Shown: piece after piece, positions 5,526 through 6,204 of the stretch
How the letters are laid out: each line of letters starts with the position of its first letter
Position numbering within the stretch: position 1 is the first letter of the stretch
DNA from: Chloroflexia bacterium
GTDB lineage: Bacteria; Chloroflexota; Chloroflexia; Thermomicrobiales; CFX8
DNA length: 6,204 nt
Direction of reading: 5' to 3'
Assembly: GCA_013696045.1 (NCBI GenBank)
Contig: JACCZH010000350.1
Span: 1 to 6,204 of the forward strand
The notes under the pieces: generated by a model
Told to the model about the DNA's origin: nothing
The model's input: only the letters and a program-made list of their open reading frames with translations
Database searches by the model: none
Made by a program: the position numbers and the translations under genes

Positions 5526-6204
5526 ATGACAGAACTGACATTCGCCGAAGCGCTGAAACTTGCGCGGCGCTGGTGGTGGGTTCTTATGGCGCTGCCGCTG
5601 CTGGCGGCCATCGCAGCCTATGCGCTGAGCACAACCATGACCCCCATGTATAATGCGCGCGCGAGTTTGCTCATCGACGCAACCCAGCCCAGCGCCGGGT
5701 CGAACTACAACGATCTTCTGACAGCCGAGCGTTTGTCGCGCACGTATAGTGAACTCGCCACAACCGACGCCGTTCTTGAAGAAACGGCAATCCGGCTCAA
5801 CAGCGATCTCACCGCGGATGATATCGATGACATGACCTCCGTCTCCGCCATCGCGGACACTCAGCTTTTGCAGGTGGCCGTTACAGATTCGGACCCGGGG
5901 CGCGCCGCTGAGATTGCCAACACGCTCGCGATGGTTTTCACCGAGCAGGTGCAGGAACAACGCGCGACAACCGGAAACCCCGGCGCCACCAATATTAGTA
6001 ATGACATCGCTGAAGTGCGCGCCCAGATTGATGGGACTGCCGTGCGGATTAGCGAGTTGGAGCTGAGTCCGAACGCCAGCTCCGAGCTGGTGCAAACTGA
6101 GCTTCGCCAGCTCAGAACGCTACTCAACACATACCAGACGACCTATGCGGGCTTACTCGAGATTCAACAACGCTACGCTCTGGCGTCGGCTGAGTCAGCG
6201 GTCA
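5526..6204 (+). CDS. Polysaccharide co-polymerase, Wzz/chain-length determinant type (partial, 3' end off window)
   Basis: An inner-membrane protein that sets the chain length of, or supports polymerisation and export of, an exo- or capsular polysaccharide. The first 226 residues are visible. A short cytosolic N-terminus (TFAEALKLARRWWWV) leads into a membrane helix at about 17-34. The usual Wzz segment follows: YNARASLLI (42-50), NDLLTAERLSRTYSELATTDAVLEE (62-86, read in pieces) and QLLQVAVTDSDPGRAAEIANTLA (113-135, likewise). Residues 158-222 are a likely coiled coil of the extracytoplasmic domain. The second membrane helix and any C-terminal tyrosine-kinase domain lie beyond the window. 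ATG 5526 is the first possible start because an in-frame TAA lies at 5520-5522; the ribosome site is poor. It comes after uxs and galE, consistent with a polysaccharide locus, but the terminator between galE and this gene makes it a separate transcription unit. Confidence 0.85.
   Translation, partial: MTELTFAEALKLARRWWWVLMALPLLAAIAAYALSTTMTPMYNARASLLIDATQPSAGSNYNDLLTAERLSRTYSELATTDAVLEETAIRLNSDLTADDIDDMTSVSAIADTQLLQVAVTDSDPGRAAEIANTLAMVFTEQVQEQRATTGNPGATNISNDIAEVRAQIDGTAVRISELELSPNASSELVQTELRQLRTLLNTYQTTYAGLLEIQQRYALASAESAV

Noticed and set aside
5388..6095. Minus-strand 235-codon frame opposite the co-polymerase gene
   Set aside because: It overlaps the galE terminator and opposes a plus-strand frame with clear Wzz-type topology and motifs.

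Overview
The window is high-GC bacterial DNA, probably from a member of the Chloroflexota. That guess rests on the general style (short G/C-rich dispersed repeats, an orphan terminase cassette and a polysaccharide locus) and on recollection, with no marker gene, so it is tentative. No RNA gene, CRISPR array or complete insertion sequence was seen.

Layout. Positions 1-394 hold no gene that can be supported. They are a patchwork of dispersed inverted repeats (1-54, 103-206, 224-276) followed by a hairpin at 347-371. On the minus strand, 634-395 encodes a 79-residue SelW-like (Rdx family) redox protein. Its active-site motif is Cys-Thr-Ser-UGA-Gly-Tyr, so codon 15 (590-592) is best read as selenocysteine. 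A SECIS-like hairpin lies 22 nt downstream of the UGA, inside the coding sequence. Standard gene calling splits this gene at the UGA and misses it.

Positions 635-829 are a divergent intergenic region with weak promoter candidates on both strands. On the plus strand, 830-2979 is a compact three-gene cassette joined by 4-nt stop/start overlaps: a C4-type zinc-motif protein, a small single-TM protein, and a phage-type large terminase. The terminase is split by a frameshift near 2255-2265, although all of its ATPase and nuclease motifs survive. No portal, capsid or tail gene follows.

Positions 2980-3170 hold an 8-bp hairpin and a long near-perfect inverted repeat of the same family as the left-edge copies. 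Next come two nucleotide-sugar short-chain dehydrogenase/reductase enzymes, a UDP-glucuronate decarboxylase (3171-4100) and a UDP-glucose 4-epimerase (4340-5371). The epimerase has a good Shine-Dalgarno site, an upstream dyad and a strong intrinsic terminator. A polysaccharide co-polymerase (Wzz type) starts at 5526 and runs off the right edge. The last three genes fit one job: supplying UDP-xylose and UDP-galactose-type precursors and controlling chain length for an exported polysaccharide.

The most notable item is the unannotated selenoprotein with its SECIS-like element. The dispersed repeat family and the orphan, recently broken terminase cassette come next.
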